Below are positions 1-10,800 of a stretch of DNA of 64,000 bases, piece by piece (within the stretch, counting starts at the first letter, position 1; each line of letters opens with the position of its first letter). Position numbers and translations under genes: made by a program. The notes below the pieces were generated by a model. It did not search any database, had not been told where the DNA came from, and saw only the letters and a program-made list of their open reading frames with translations. Source of the DNA: Eutreptiella sp. 'Long Island Sound 2002' (lineage: Eukaryota > Euglenozoa > Euglenophyceae > Eutreptiales > Eutreptiaceae). The DNA is taken from contig OZ038379.1 in the NCBI GenBank assembly GCA_964036045.1, positions 83,266,482-83,330,481 on the forward strand, given 5' to 3'.

Positions 1-1
1 T

Positions 2-2731
2 TGGCACACCTTTGTCTCCTTGGGCCATCAGAACAGGACCCGCACAGAACCAGACATTATGTCTAATGTCCCAGCGAACATACCTCATTACAGCATCTAA
101 CGGGATCGTATAAAAGAACTGGCACGTTGCCTTGCCTACACGATCTCTAGCCTTATCACCTCCCTTCGCCACACTGAACCACAGCTTTCCCGTGACTCCT
201 CTTCCCTCGACCACCGCCTGGGCTGCCTCCGAGATGGCCTGCACCACCTCGCGTTTTTTCATCTCCCAATAACAGTTATCCATATCTCTCTCAAAGAGCA
301 GGACATCCCCACCCGGTTCTCTGTCGACTAGTGAGAAAAACATATCGCGGACACCCAACATGCTGGGCATGGAGACGAAAGGAAACCGTTTATGCATTTC
401 GTTCATGAGAATCGACAGACAGCGACTGATTAGGCGCGCATATCTCTTGACCGGGTGTCCAGCGAAAGAGATTACACTCCGCCACGCAAACTCATTTCTG
501 GCCTCGTCAGAGCGCCACTTGGGCAGGGCAAATATCATTGGGGGGACCATGTTCACCCAAGAGGAGGGGGAGGAAGCAGAGGTGCGGGCTGATTCTCCGG
601 CAGCATGCTGAAGGTGAGGGGGTAGGATTTTCTGCAAGATAATATCGCTTCGTTGGCTAGGGCTCAAGAGCCTCTTGCTCAGGGCCCCAATGTCCACAGC
701 ATCCTGCAGGATTCCGTGGTGCTGTGCCGAGTCCAGGATCAAGTGTAACACCATGCCTTTACATTCCCAGACAGAGTCTGAAACCCCCTTAATGTCAAAC
801 TGACGGCTGCAGAACACCCCTTTGTGCATATGCTCATCCCACACTGCCACGCATATGCCGCCGAATGCGGACAACCTTTTATCCCATGCCGATCCCGTAA
901 TTGACTGTTGTTCTAGCAGCATATTCACAGCGTCAAGGGCATCTACAGTGGATTGGGGGGCCCTGTGTGCATGCTCTCGTATGTACGTGTGTGCCCGGGC
1001 GTATGTACGTTCAGACAGAGACGTGGGGGTGGTGGTTGCTGGTTCCCCAGGCAGTCCGTTTCTGGCAACGGCATCGAATATCGGTACCAAGCAGTCATCG
1101 AAACTCGAGATCATGGCATCTACCTTCTCAGGGCAAGGGAGGGAGGAGTTACGTGCATTCTGGCAGGCTGCTGCCGCCAGATCGGGTCCAGTAAAGTCTC
1201 GCCACTTGCTGGCAGACCTGAGGACAATATGTCGTTGGCCAGGGACAGCCAGCTCAGGGTGTAGGTGCATAACGTGGGTGCAGTTACAATTGCGCATGAT
1301 TTCCCTCTGGCTTTCCTTTTGAAGGACCCTCCTGATCGCTTGCGAGGCTGTCTTGCACAGGGTTCCAAGGACTACTCCCCCCTTCTCAAAGGGTGTTCCT
1401 CTCATGGTACGTACCGTGTTAGCAGCAACGCGTGTTGCTTGCACCGGATGCGCCCCTCGCATCAGTGCTGCAATTTTCGGGGTCTTCTGAGGGCACAGGG
1501 TAACACATGAAATTAGCCACGCCGTCAACGGGCTAGGGATCCTGGCAGCTCTCAGCATTTTAGCCAGATCCTGCTTAATCGCGAAGGACAGCTGTTGGTC
1601 CGGGACAGGAACATGGACAGGTATGCGTTGCGGGACATCCAAGCCATAACAAGACTTGAAATGTCCATTGATTTTTCTGTACAGTGCATTAAACGCGTTT
1701 GCAGGTAACGGCCGTCTACACTCTTGCATGATAGTCAATAGGTGAGGCACAGAGAACCTTGACTTCAGGTCCCTACAGTTCAGAACCTCAGACACAAGTT
1801 GTCGTATGCTTCCTGACGCCGACAAGTTAAACTCACCTTCTAGGAGCCAATCAACTCGTTGCGGCCCCTCATATGGGGTCACAGCGTTGGAGCATGGCCC
1901 CAGCAACTGCTCCCACCTATGCTCGGTCATGTTTAACAGATTGGGTGGTGTCTCCTGCAGCAGCCTCATGGTGCATGCGTGGATGCCATCCCTGGCAAGC
2001 AGGCGTGGGAGACTCGGGCATTTTCCAAAAAATGGTGTCCTCCGTAAATTTCGTGCCCTCCTCCCCATGTAGTGTCCTCGTAGCTGTTTGGCTTTCCTGA
2101 AATGGTCCCTCTGCCGCCTCATCGGTGGGCGCTTCTTGTTCTTAGCCTTCGCCCCGACTTGTCCTACATAGGTAGGGAAGCGTCCCACTACGGCATATGC
2201 AGCGCATGTGGGGCGGAGCAAACTCTGGGAGACATCGACTCGCGCCAAGCGCGCCACGCGTGAAAGTCTGGGGCACGGGCAGTCAATGAGACTTTCATTT
2301 GTCTCTCTATAACTATCGTCAAGCCTGCGTAGATCAGCCTGAGTGAGGCGTTTTTTGTCAAGAATGCACTTGCGCTCATTCGCCAAAGTATCCCATCTCT
2401 CCCAAAACTGTTTCACTCGTGATCTGTGTGACAGGTGTTGTGCCGTGTCATGTGGTAGCCTGTACCATACCTGGGCTTTCCTAGAGAGGCGCTCCATGGC
2501 CTTAGCAAATTGGGATGTGTTAATTCCTGTTCCCACAGGGCTCGATCCAGCATCAATTAGGACCAGCTCCCACGGTCCCTTGTGCGCCAGCCATCTGGGT
2601 TTAGACGTCGGGGTACCCATGTGCTTGACTTGCAGGCGATTCCACGTGATGCACACATGAGTCCTGCCGGTGGACTCATATTTTGCAAACCAATGGTTAA
2701 GCACACGGCAATGCATTCTATTGTACAACAT
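2..2731 (-). CDS. Partial retroelement polyprotein: GIY-YIG-like motif plus reverse transcriptase (Penelope-like)
   Basis: I read this frame codon by codon on the minus strand: 910 codons from an ATG at 2731-2729 to the window edge without a stop, so the C-terminus lies outside. Around residues 178-215 there is a GIY-YIG-like pattern: AAY, eight residues, YVG, then R206 and H210, in a spacing like the SLX1-type nucleases. A basic stretch follows. A Cys-x-Cys/His cluster lies near 482-501. From about 732 a reverse transcriptase begins: PK at 737-738, RSVIS at 751-755, a motif A candidate DMD at 816-818, and a motif B candidate QGDKGVP in the last seven residues. The catalytic DD pair would lie beyond the edge. 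The PK/R-S-V-I-S arrangement resembles Penelope-like and telomerase-type enzymes more than LTR or LINE types. A nuclease in front of the RT is known for the Naiad and Chlamys groups of Penelope-like elements. The open frame is certain; family assignment is inference. A second ATG at 2716 could also start it. Confidence 0.72.
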   Translation of the reverse strand, partial: MLYNRMHCRVLNHWFAKYESTGRTHVCITWNRLQVKHMGTPTSKPRWLAHKGPWELVLIDAGSSPVGTGINTSQFAKAMERLSRKAQVWYRLPHDTAQHLSHRSRVKQFWERWDTLANERKCILDKKRLTQADLRRLDDSYRETNESLIDCPCPRLSRVARLARVDVSQSLLRPTCAAYAVVGRFPTYVGQVGAKAKNKKRPPMRRQRDHFRKAKQLRGHYMGRRARNLRRTPFFGKCPSLPRLLARDGIHACTMRLLQETPPNLLNMTEHRWEQLLGPCSNAVTPYEGPQRVDWLLEGEFNLSASGSIRQLVSEVLNCRDLKSRFSVPHLLTIMQECRRPLPANAFNALYRKINGHFKSCYGLDVPQRIPVHVPVPDQQLSFAIKQDLAKMLRAARIPSPLTAWLISCVTLCPQKTPKIAALMRGAHPVQATRVAANTVRTMRGTPFEKGGVVLGTLCKTASQAIRRVLQKESQREIMRNCNCTHVMHLHPELAVPGQRHIVLRSASKWRDFTGPDLAAAACQNARNSSLPCPEKVDAMISSFDDCLVPIFDAVARNGLPGEPATTTPTSLSERTYARAHTYIREHAHRAPQSTVDALDAVNMLLEQQSITGSAWDKRLSAFGGICVAVWDEHMHKGVFCSRQFDIKGVSDSVWECKGMVLHLILDSAQHHGILQDAVDIGALSKRLLSPSQRSDIILQKILPPHLQHAAGESARTSASSPSSWVNMVPPMIFALPKWRSDEARNEFAWRSVISFAGHPVKRYARLISRCLSILMNEMHKRFPFVSMPSMLGVRDMFFSLVDREPGGDVLLFERDMDNCYWEMKKREVVQAISEAAQAVVEGRGVTGKLWFSVAKGGDKARDRVGKATCQFFYTIPLDAVMRYVRWDIRHNVWFCAGPVLMAQGDKGVP

Positions 2732-2756
2732 AATAACACGGAACGGTGATGTGGTA

Positions 2757-2809
2757 CAGTGAGGTGTGAGGTGTGAGGTGTGAGGTGTGAGGTGCAGGAA
2801 GGGTGTGTC

Positions 2810-2849
<40 letters not shown>

Positions 2850-3722
2850 GCTTGTGCGTATATCTGGTTTGGTGCTCCTCACATCCTCACCCGCCCCACA
2901 CACACAGGCGCACGCCCACACCCATAACCAAAAAGGCAGTCATACATCCCCCCCCCACACAGAGACACACACACACCCATGCACAAACACACACATACCC
3001 TCAATGAAAGCAAACAGCCCCCCACTCGACCCATACCCACACACTGCCCGCCCACACACCCTCATACGTACCTAGACAGTGGATGTGTCCATGTCGGTGT
3101 GTCCATGTGTAGTTGGGTGTGTGGTTGTGTGTGTTTGTGTGTGCGCGCGTGTTGGTGTGAGGTGCGGGAAGGGTGTGCGTGTGTGTGTGTAAGGCTTGTG
3201 CGTATATGTGCATGGTTTGGTGCTCCTCACATCCTCACAGACAGTCGTACATGTACCCCCCCCCCCCCCCACACACCCACATGCCATTAGTGGAATCAAA
3301 CCGCCCTGCCACCCCACCCACACCCACACACTGCCCAGCCACACATACACACACACACCTACATAGTGGATGTGTCGTAGTTAGGTGTGTGGGGCGGGAT
3401 CATTGTGGGTGTGTCTATGTGTGTGTGTGTGTGTGTTGATTGGTTTGTGCGCGTGGGTGCGTGTTTGTGTGTGGGTGTGTATCCATGGGTCCGTGGTTGT
3501 GTGTGTGGGTGTGTGGGTGTTGGTGTGAGGTTTGGGACGGGTTTGTGTGCGTATGTGGTCGGGTGGCCCCCACAACCTCACACACACCAACACACAGACG
3601 CACGCCCGCACGTAGAAACAAACAGGAAGTCACACAGCCACCCACATGCAAACCCAACCATACAACCATACACAAACCCACACAAACCCACACACCGCAC
3701 ACAAAGGCACACCCACACACAT
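2757..3722. repeat. GT/CA-rich tandem repeat, period about 369 bp, three units
   Basis: A marker beginning GTGTGAGGTGC or a close variant recurs near 2784, 3154 and 3522, giving a period of 368-370 bp. Each unit has a GT-rich half (including a pure GT run near 2816-2846) followed by a CA-rich half, so each unit is a loose inverted repeat. Open frames here are artefacts of dinucleotide runs. It starts just upstream of the start codon of the left-edge retroelement gene. Confidence 0.8.
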
Positions 3723-3733
3723 GTGCACATGTT

Positions 3734-3927
3734 GCCTGTAGCCAGGGTGCCTGCAGGGGTGTTTGGGGGGGAGGTACCCCGGGTGTTAGGACAAATGAGG
3801 GGGTGCACAAGGGTGAAATTGGTATGAATTCACGTGAATTCACGCGAAATTCGTACGAAATTCGTGCGAATTCGTGCGAATTTCGTACGAATTCACGTGA
3901 ATTCACGGCCGTGAATCGGCTACAGGC
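3734..3927. repeat. Inverted-repeat block with ACGTGAATTC-type palindromes
   Basis: The 10-mer GCCTGTAGCC at 3734-3743 has its reverse complement at 3918-3927. Between them, 3823-3910 is built of short self-complementary words (GAATTCACGTGAATTC, TTCGTACGAA, TTCGTGCGAA) making an imperfect palindrome. A related word recurs near 4105-4115. No open frame or known element type is apparent. Confidence 0.65.
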
Positions 3928-5836
3928 TTGCCGGGTTTCGGCACCTCTCGTTTTGGGCACGGTTCGGACATGATGGATGCTTTTGGGGCGGGACCTTCAT
4001 TGGATGATGCGTAACGAAGCTAGGGGAGGAATTTTGGCCCCTCAAATCTCTCGGAATGAACCAATAATATGGCATTTTCCCCCAAAAACCTCAAAATTTG
4101 GGTAAATTCACGTGAAAGTCACGCAATTCTTCAAACGGCCACTTAACAGCCGTTCACGAAGGGTACATGTGTCCTCGTGCCAATACACAGGTAGGCCAAT
4201 AGCGCCTTGTCATGGGAAATGTGGCCAGACGCTCCAGACGGGATCATCCGGCACAGGTCAGCGGAATACACCATTCGCGCGGGAAAAGGGGATGGGATAG
4301 GAGCGACCCGTGCAAGGCGCACAAAACGGTCAACCGTCAGGAGGCCCGCGCCACTCTGCCACTGGGTTGCTGGCGGCCCGGTGGGGTACAAACACGGGAT
4401 GAGGGATGGGATGAGGCAACGGGACCGGGAAAAGGGTGCGGCAAGGGCCCCACAACAGCCCCTTGGGAACGGGAAACCATGGGACGCGGGGATAGGACCG
4501 CTGACGGGATGTGGCAAAGGGGAACGAAACTTCTCAGGGTTGCCAACAAATATGAGCAGAGAAAGATGGGTGACAGAAAGGGCAGCAGAGGATTGGTAGC
4601 GGGACACAAGAAAACTTGTCAAGGAAAAGACATGTCAAATCCAAGCAACAGCCCCGTGAGATCAAGAAACGAGTCGCCATGGAGTGGTGAACCATGAGCC
4701 AACCATGGCAAGCCCGACCACGGGAAGTTGCAAAAATGCCCTGAACACCGGGACGGCCGTGAGGCGTCCGCAGGGGTGAGGGCGGTCCCTGGGGCCACCG
4801 GGTCAATTGCCTGAGTACACGTAGGTTCACGCGTGGGGAGTGGTGGAATGTGGTTCAGAGCAATGCTGCGCTGCGGCGACGGCTAACCACAGGAAACTCG
4901 CCTGCAGGCACCCTAAAGGCTGTGCTAAGGGGGGAAGGCCTGAGGATCCTTCGATGGGTGACCGGAGGGAGCTGAGACCGTGAGGGCAGCAGCTGAAGGA
5001 AACCTACCGCCGGTCACACCCCAAGGGAACCTGGTCGAAGTTCTCGGCCGTGAGGTGAGACAGGGGTCGCCAGGGGAACTGATGGTGGAGAGCCCTTGTT
5101 CCCGCCAGAGGCGGCCACCATGTAAAACAAACAAGGGGATGTCAGATGAGGCTGTGGAAGCGGCCGCCCTTACTTACTTACTTACTTACTTACTCCGTGG
5201 CCCACCGGCGGAAGCGGGGAGAACGCCTCCGCCGCAGTACGGGCCTGCGCCTCGGTGAGGCAATTGAGGAGCTCATGGCGGATTGGATGACGTGGAGGCC
5301 GATCCCCGTCCCCAAATCGAGCAGGCCCATCAGCCACCCGTCGCCCCACCCCAACCAGGCACATATGGAAATGCGGCAGTAGCCCAGGCGGCCCAAAATC
5401 TAGAAGCTCTGGCTTGCACCAGCTCTGACACACCGAGCCGACCAGGGGAGTCTGACCCCAGCAAAATTCCTTGGCGTTACCGGTACCCCAGATCATCCAG
5501 CGCATCCATCCAGGCCTAGCTGCGGCCGCGGGACACATCCAGGGCCACAGGGGCTCCGGCACCATCAAGGGCCGACTGAACCTGCCCCAGGCAAAGACGA
5601 AGCGGCCCAGCGGGCGGCACAGCGTTACCTACCAACACCACACCTCAACGCTGACTCCCCCAGCGCACCAACACAGGGCACACCCGCCGCAAACCGGGGC
5701 AGTCCGGCGCCTCGCACCGATGGACGAGGATTCCACACCGGACGACGACAGCAACACGCCCCGATAGCCACACGGGGCCCGAGGAACCCCTCGGCACCAC
5801 GCGCCCGCAACAAACAGCCACCCCAAGCCCGACAAG
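3928..5836. other. Unassigned intergenic DNA with a CTTA microsatellite
   Basis: No convincing gene seen. A pure CTTA microsatellite of about six copies lies at 5169-5194. From about 5200 to 5836 the plus strand becomes C-rich and would encode Pro/Ala/Gln-rich peptides in broken frames. This could be the remains of a retroelement ORF1, matching the composition of 6836-7590 on the far side of the TIR element, but no motif supports it. Confidence 0.4.
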
Positions 5837-6078
5837 TGTAACTACGAAGCCAAGAGACATTCGCCAACTTGCTTCGGAATGCAGCCAAATCATGGCGGGT
5901 GTCTATTATGTTGTTACACTGGCTACCTAGGGATTTTTTCCTCCTTTTTGGTGTAAATGTAAACTTTTTACCCTAAAAAACCCCGGGTTGCATGCCCCTC
6001 TCGTGCTGAAAACACTCCTACACGGTACAAAAGTCCCAAAGTTGGCTTCCCGGGCCTGGGCTCGCGCAAATTCACAAG

Positions 6079-6152
6079 TTGGCGCGCCAAGTCGCAAGTT
6101 GGCGCGCCAAGTCCGGACTTGGCGCGCCAACTTGCGACTTGGCGCGCGCCAA
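6079..6152. repeat. Array of TTGGCGCGCCAA at 20-bp spacing, forming a 66-bp perfect palindrome
   Basis: Copies begin at 6079, 6099, 6119 and 6139 (the last carries two extra bases), exactly 20 bp apart. The array is itself palindromic about GTCCGGAC (6111-6118), with perfect 33-nt arms from 6082 to 6147. It could extrude as a long cruciform or hairpin. Confidence 0.85.
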
Positions 6153-6480
6153 ATGTCCCCCCACCGATCAAACCATCGACTTGCATACCATTGTTGCCAC
6201 TGGAAATTCCGTCCCTCACCTGCCCTTGCACACTTGGCACGAAGAAAGCATTGTTCCATCTTTTTTTGATTAATGTGCAAAAGACTGTGAATGTGCAGGA
6301 AGCTGTCATATCAATCATATAAATCATATATAGAGGTCACATGCCTTGTTCAGCCTGGACGAAGACCCCCTTATTCTCTATGTACCCCCTTTGCTTCGTC
6401 CACGACGACTCCCAAACCGAAAATTTTTTATTATACAACCCCCAGTCCAGATTATCTGAGCGGATCACTTCCCCCCACCC

Positions 6481-6612
6481 GCGCGCCAAAACCGGAGTTG
6501 GCGCGCGCCAACTCAAGAGTGGCGCGCTAAGTTGGCGCGCCAACTTGGCAGTTGGCGCGCCAACTATGCAGTTGGTGCGCGCCAAGTGCCAAGTTGGCGC
6601 GCCAACTTTGAC
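6481..6612. repeat. Second array of (A)GTTGGCGCGCCAAC(T) palindromes
   Basis: Perfect palindromes occur at 6495-6514, 6530-6545, 6550-6565 and 6591-6608, with a one-mismatch copy at 6571-6586. All share the GGCGCGCC core of the array 350 bp upstream, within the same TIR element. Spacing is 15-35 bp and irregular. Confidence 0.85.
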
Positions 6613-6835
6613 TTGGCTTCCAAAAAGTTGGCTTCGACCCAAAAAACCCACATATTGCAACATATCAACAAAGCAACGCAACCAAAAGCTGTAAAATATC
6701 AATAGTTCCTCACGTTTCATGCACAAGGCGTAGCAACAACACAGTGCACAAGTACAAGCAAGTTGAATGCTCTCGACATGGAGTTGACCAGGAGTTGGCG
6801 AATGTACAGTATCTGGGGTTGGCTTCGTAGTTACA

Positions 6836-7590
6836 AGGAACCCGAACCCACGGACCCTGACGTCAGCCCGCGGGCATCATCCCCCGACCCCGACACGGGC
6901 CTACCCAGAACCCAGCCCACACCGTGACTTGCCACCTTGGCCGGTGGCACCCGTGCAGCCCAGCAACCCCCCGACCCTAGCCCCAATGCCGGACCCGGCC
7001 CCAACGCACGCCACCTCCCCGGCCGTTGGTGCACCAGCAGAGGCGCCGCGCCACGGGCCCCAGCCAGTGGTGCGGCAACCACACGGTCAACGTCGGCCGG
7101 AACCCTGGCCGGCGCGCAACGCCGGACGGCCACAACAGGGCCGGCTAACGAAACGGACACAGCCGACACCGACCATGCACCGCCGGGGCCACGCGGCCCA
7201 GAGACTGGCCAGGAGGCACGGACCGCGGACAGCACCGATACGCCACCCGCACCACAAGGCGTCCCATGCATGGCGGAGGAACTCCACGGAGGACGCCTGA
7301 GCCGGGGCCACGAGGGGGGCAGAGGATGACAGTCGTGGGTAACCAAGCCGCTCGCGCACGCCGGTGGTCGTCCTGGCACCAGACCTCGGCACCCACATAC
7401 CACCGGCGCCCCCTCCTGACACTGGCAGACACCCCCAGTGAGACGCCCTACCCACCAGCCACCCACAACCCGGAGACAGAGCCGCATGCCGGCTGCGCGG
7501 CAACGGATGTTTACCAGCCCAGCCCAGATGATGAGGGACCCAGGGACCCGCATTTGACCGGCGAGCCCCGGGCACCGGCTATAATAGTGT
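6836..7590. other. C-rich segment, possible Pro/Ala-rich coding remains
   Basis: Both strands are open over 250-750 bp here because the sequence is GC-rich. The plus-strand translation is a Pro/Ala/Thr-rich, low-complexity peptide with no recognisable domain. It resembles in composition the linker regions of the retroelement remains at 53-58 kb. I do not call a gene. Confidence 0.3.
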
Positions 7591-9104
7591 AGTCCCACTA
7601 GTGCGTTGAGATTCCATCACTCTAAATGTTGTTGGGCTTTAGTGAAAATGGATAATTCCCCAAAAATTTCCAATTGCTTTTCTTACCACCAAAATAACAA
7701 TCAAAATCCAAACAACCTTCGCAACACCCTAAGAACACACAACAAGTCAACACAACAAGGGTCCGTGTTTGGCTGAACCTGTGGTGTACTTGGTGATGGG
7801 CGTTCGGTCTCTTGGGCTCTTATACTCCTTCTGATTCCCACTTCATTGCAAAGCAATACATAACGTGGGAAGTCGTGATAGAGGAACATGAAAATATATG
7901 AAAATGGAAATCAAAGGTTATGTAAACACAAGTTGTCTCAAATCATAAGGGTCAAACGCAAAATTTGATAATAAATAATATGAGAATGATAGTGAACTTG
8001 TACGTACAACATGTGTGAAACATATACAAAGCATGTGAAGAAAAACCCAACACATGAAAACCGGATTCGATCATTCAGTGGAAATCCGGTTGAATGCTCT
8101 CAAGATTTGTTCCTATCAATTAGCATGAAATTCTCACACAATTGATCACAAAGTGGATCAGCGCATGAATGGGGGACACAATATTCATTTTTGCCATGTA
8201 CACTCACGTGTCTACTACTCTTCATCCATGTAAGGGATCGGTCATAATTATGCACATCATGAGACACAGAAGCGATTCGAATTTCCCTCGTAATTATACC
8301 CATCGTGAGACACACAAGCGATTCGAATTGCCCTTGGAGTTATACATAACCACCTTGCCTACTCATCAAGAATAACCATCAATGAAGATCATGACCATCA
8401 AGAATATATTATTTAAATTCGTCCATCAACCACATCAACATTGGTGTTAAAACCTCTGGCGGGGTCGACAACATACATTCAATGCACCATAGGTTCAATG
8501 ACGCACATGCATCCAAGTTCCGAATTAAACGTTCACAACATTGGCTGGGGCATTCTTTGATTGATCCATTCAGTCTTCAGAGCGTTCTATTTAGCGCTGT
8601 TTCTGCAATCTGTCCCTCGTAATTGTCTGTGAACTCTTCAATATGTGGACTGTTGAAGATCATCAAAAATGTCGCAAAGTGTCGCGCGCGCTGGCATTCT
8701 GCCAGAATGACAAATAAAAGGAGAGTAAAACACGGCCAAAAACTTTTCTAAATAGCTGAAAATATAGCAAAATTGCATAACAAAACGCCTAGGGCACGAA
8801 CCGTGCGGCGAAACGCGTTAAAATGCGACGGCGAAAATTTTGGACTTAAATAGACAAAAAAATAGAGCCGGAGGCGCCGTAACGTTAATACGAACATAAC
8901 GCTGTGCTCCTCGTGGTCTAACACGTCATATACGCAAAGAAAGCCGCATCCAGCGATGCGTAAAACACGAAACTATTTTTTCGTAACACGCCACGCCCCT
9001 GCCTCGCTTCCTCATGCCCTCTTTTATTCACCATGTACCTTCCCCTCCCGCCCGCGCCCCGGCCTCGACGCTTTTGCCTCCTTTTTGCTGCACGTGGACC
9101 GTAC
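7591..9104. other. AT-richer intergenic DNA with a 46-bp duplication
   Basis: No gene recognised. A 46-bp direct duplication lies at 8245-8290 and 8291-8335; each copy carries a GAGACACA core followed by AAGCGATTCGAAT. The rest is unique-looking, AT-richer sequence. Confidence 0.5.
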
Positions 9105-9664
9105 TTGGTGTAAAGTCTAGGACACCGAAGCCACCAAGGGATCCATCCACGACACCGCCAGCATCGCGGGGTGACATGTGAGGCAGTGAAGGTTGGTAGG
9201 TAGGTCTTCTCGGGACTGGGGTTGCCCCAAGGGGGGTCTTACCAAGGGGGCTTTTGCTGAGCCTCCCACAGCCCTACTGCACGTGCCCTCACAAAGCGGC
9301 TCTCCCTCATGGGGGAAGGGCGCGGTCACCGCGAGCAGTACCCTACAGCGGGTTCTGCCCAGAGAGGTAACCCATGTTGGACCGAAGTCTCACATTCCTC
9401 TCCTTCGAGCGAATGATACGTGCGGGAGGGTCCCATCGCACATCCTCATCAACCTCCGGATTCCGGGGTTCAGGGGCCGGGAGCCAGGCCAAAGGCCTTG
9501 TCCTGCAGGCACCGCCACCTGGGTTGGTTTTCAATAGCCGTGAGGCGACTTGAAGAAGCACGTGCTACGGGACTGGCATGCCGTGGTGCACACTCACGCC
9601 TCTTGACTCGTTCGAGCTTCCGCCCTCCCGGGGGGCCACGGGTTCGAGGTAGGTCGGTGTGGTT
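9105..9664. other. GC-rich unassigned stretch
   Basis: No gene, tRNA or known element recognised. Open frames under 115 codons on both strands do not share motifs with anything else in the window. Confidence 0.3.
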
Positions 9665-10800
9665 GGTTGGTCGGTCGTTTAATGATTCGGTGTAGTTTCT
9701 TAATGTTGGTTGGTCGGTAGCGTGATGGTAGAGTCACGATGTTCTGTTTTCTTCTTGGGTAGGGTCGTCGGCAGATGTGGCGCATCATGGTGTGGTCAAC
9801 CCGTTGGACGCCATTCGCGCTTCGACCCGTGCACGCCTGGCTGGTTCAATGTTGTCCGGCTTGCGTGTGGTTTGTTGACGGTCAGGTCGCGGCTGCAGCT
9901 GCGGTGTGGTAGGTGCGCGGTTGTCTTGGCCTCCTCATGGTCGGCTTGGTTGGCGTGATTTCCGTCGCGCTGATGCCGGTGGTCGTATAGCCGGATGTTG
10001 TTTGTGTAGTCGGCACGTCCGTTTCGTTGCTGGTTAGTTGCGTGTCGGTTTGTCCAAGTGTAGTGTAGTGTAGTTTGTTAATGTTGGTTGGTCGGTTGCG
10101 TGATGGTAGAGTCACGATGTTCTGTTTTGTTCGTGGGTATGGTCGTCGGCGGACGTGGCGCACCATGATGTGGCCGACCCGCGGGATGCCGTTCCCAGTT
10201 CGACCCATGCACGCCTGGCTGGTTCAATGTTGGCCGGCTGTGTGTGGTCTGTTGACGGTCAGGTCGAGGCGGCAACTGCGGTGTGGTCGGTGCGCGGTTG
10301 TCTTGGCCGCCTCATGGTCCGCTTGGTTGGCGTGGGTTCCGTCGCGCTGCCGCCGGTGGTCGTATAGCCGGACGTTGTTTGTGTAGACGGCACGTCCGAT
10401 TCCTTGCTGGTTAGTTGCGTCTTGGTTTGTCCAAGTGTAGTGTAGTGTAGTTGGTTAATGTTGGTTGGTCGGGTTCGTAATGGTAGAATCACGGTGTTTT
10501 GTTGTGTTCGTAGATATGGTGGTCGGCGGGCGTGGCGTACCACGGTGTCGCCGACCTGTCCGACGCCGTTTCCGTTTCGACCCATGCATGCCTGGCTAGT
10601 TTGGTGTTGGCCGGCTTGCATGTGGTTTGTTTATGGTCACGTCGTGGCTGTTGCAGTGGTTTTGTTGGTGCATGTCTTAGCCGCCTCATGGTCGGCTTTT
10701 TCGGCGTTGGTTCCTTGGCGCTGCAGCAGGTGTTTGCGGGGTCGGATGTTGTAGTTCTCATGCCTTTTTTGGTGTTGGTTGGTAATGTTCCGGTTGCGTT
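9665..10800. repeat. 378-bp tandem repeat, three copies
   Basis: The word GATGGTAGAGTCACGATG or a variant begins at 9724, 10102 and 10479, a period of 378 and 377 bp. The third copy is the most diverged and degrades after about 10730. Units end in GTAGTGTAGTGTAG runs. Because 378 is a multiple of three, minus-strand frames of 108 and 120 codons repeat from unit to unit, but they contain no recognisable domain, so I treat this as a satellite. Confidence 0.8.

Larger units (their letters stand above)
5837..6835. mobile_element. 1.0 kb TIR element carrying TTGGCGCGCCAA palindromes
   Basis: The ends are exact inverted repeats: TGTAACTACGAAGCCAA at 5837-5853 and its reverse complement at 6819-6835. 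A second inverted pair lies just inside (CATTCGCCAACT near 5858-5869, its complement at 6793-6804). The element interrupts C-rich sequence that looks similar on both sides. It has no transposase-like frame, so it would be non-autonomous (MITE or foldback type). I could not find a clean target-site duplication. The interior contains two arrays of GC palindromes, listed separately. Confidence 0.7.
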
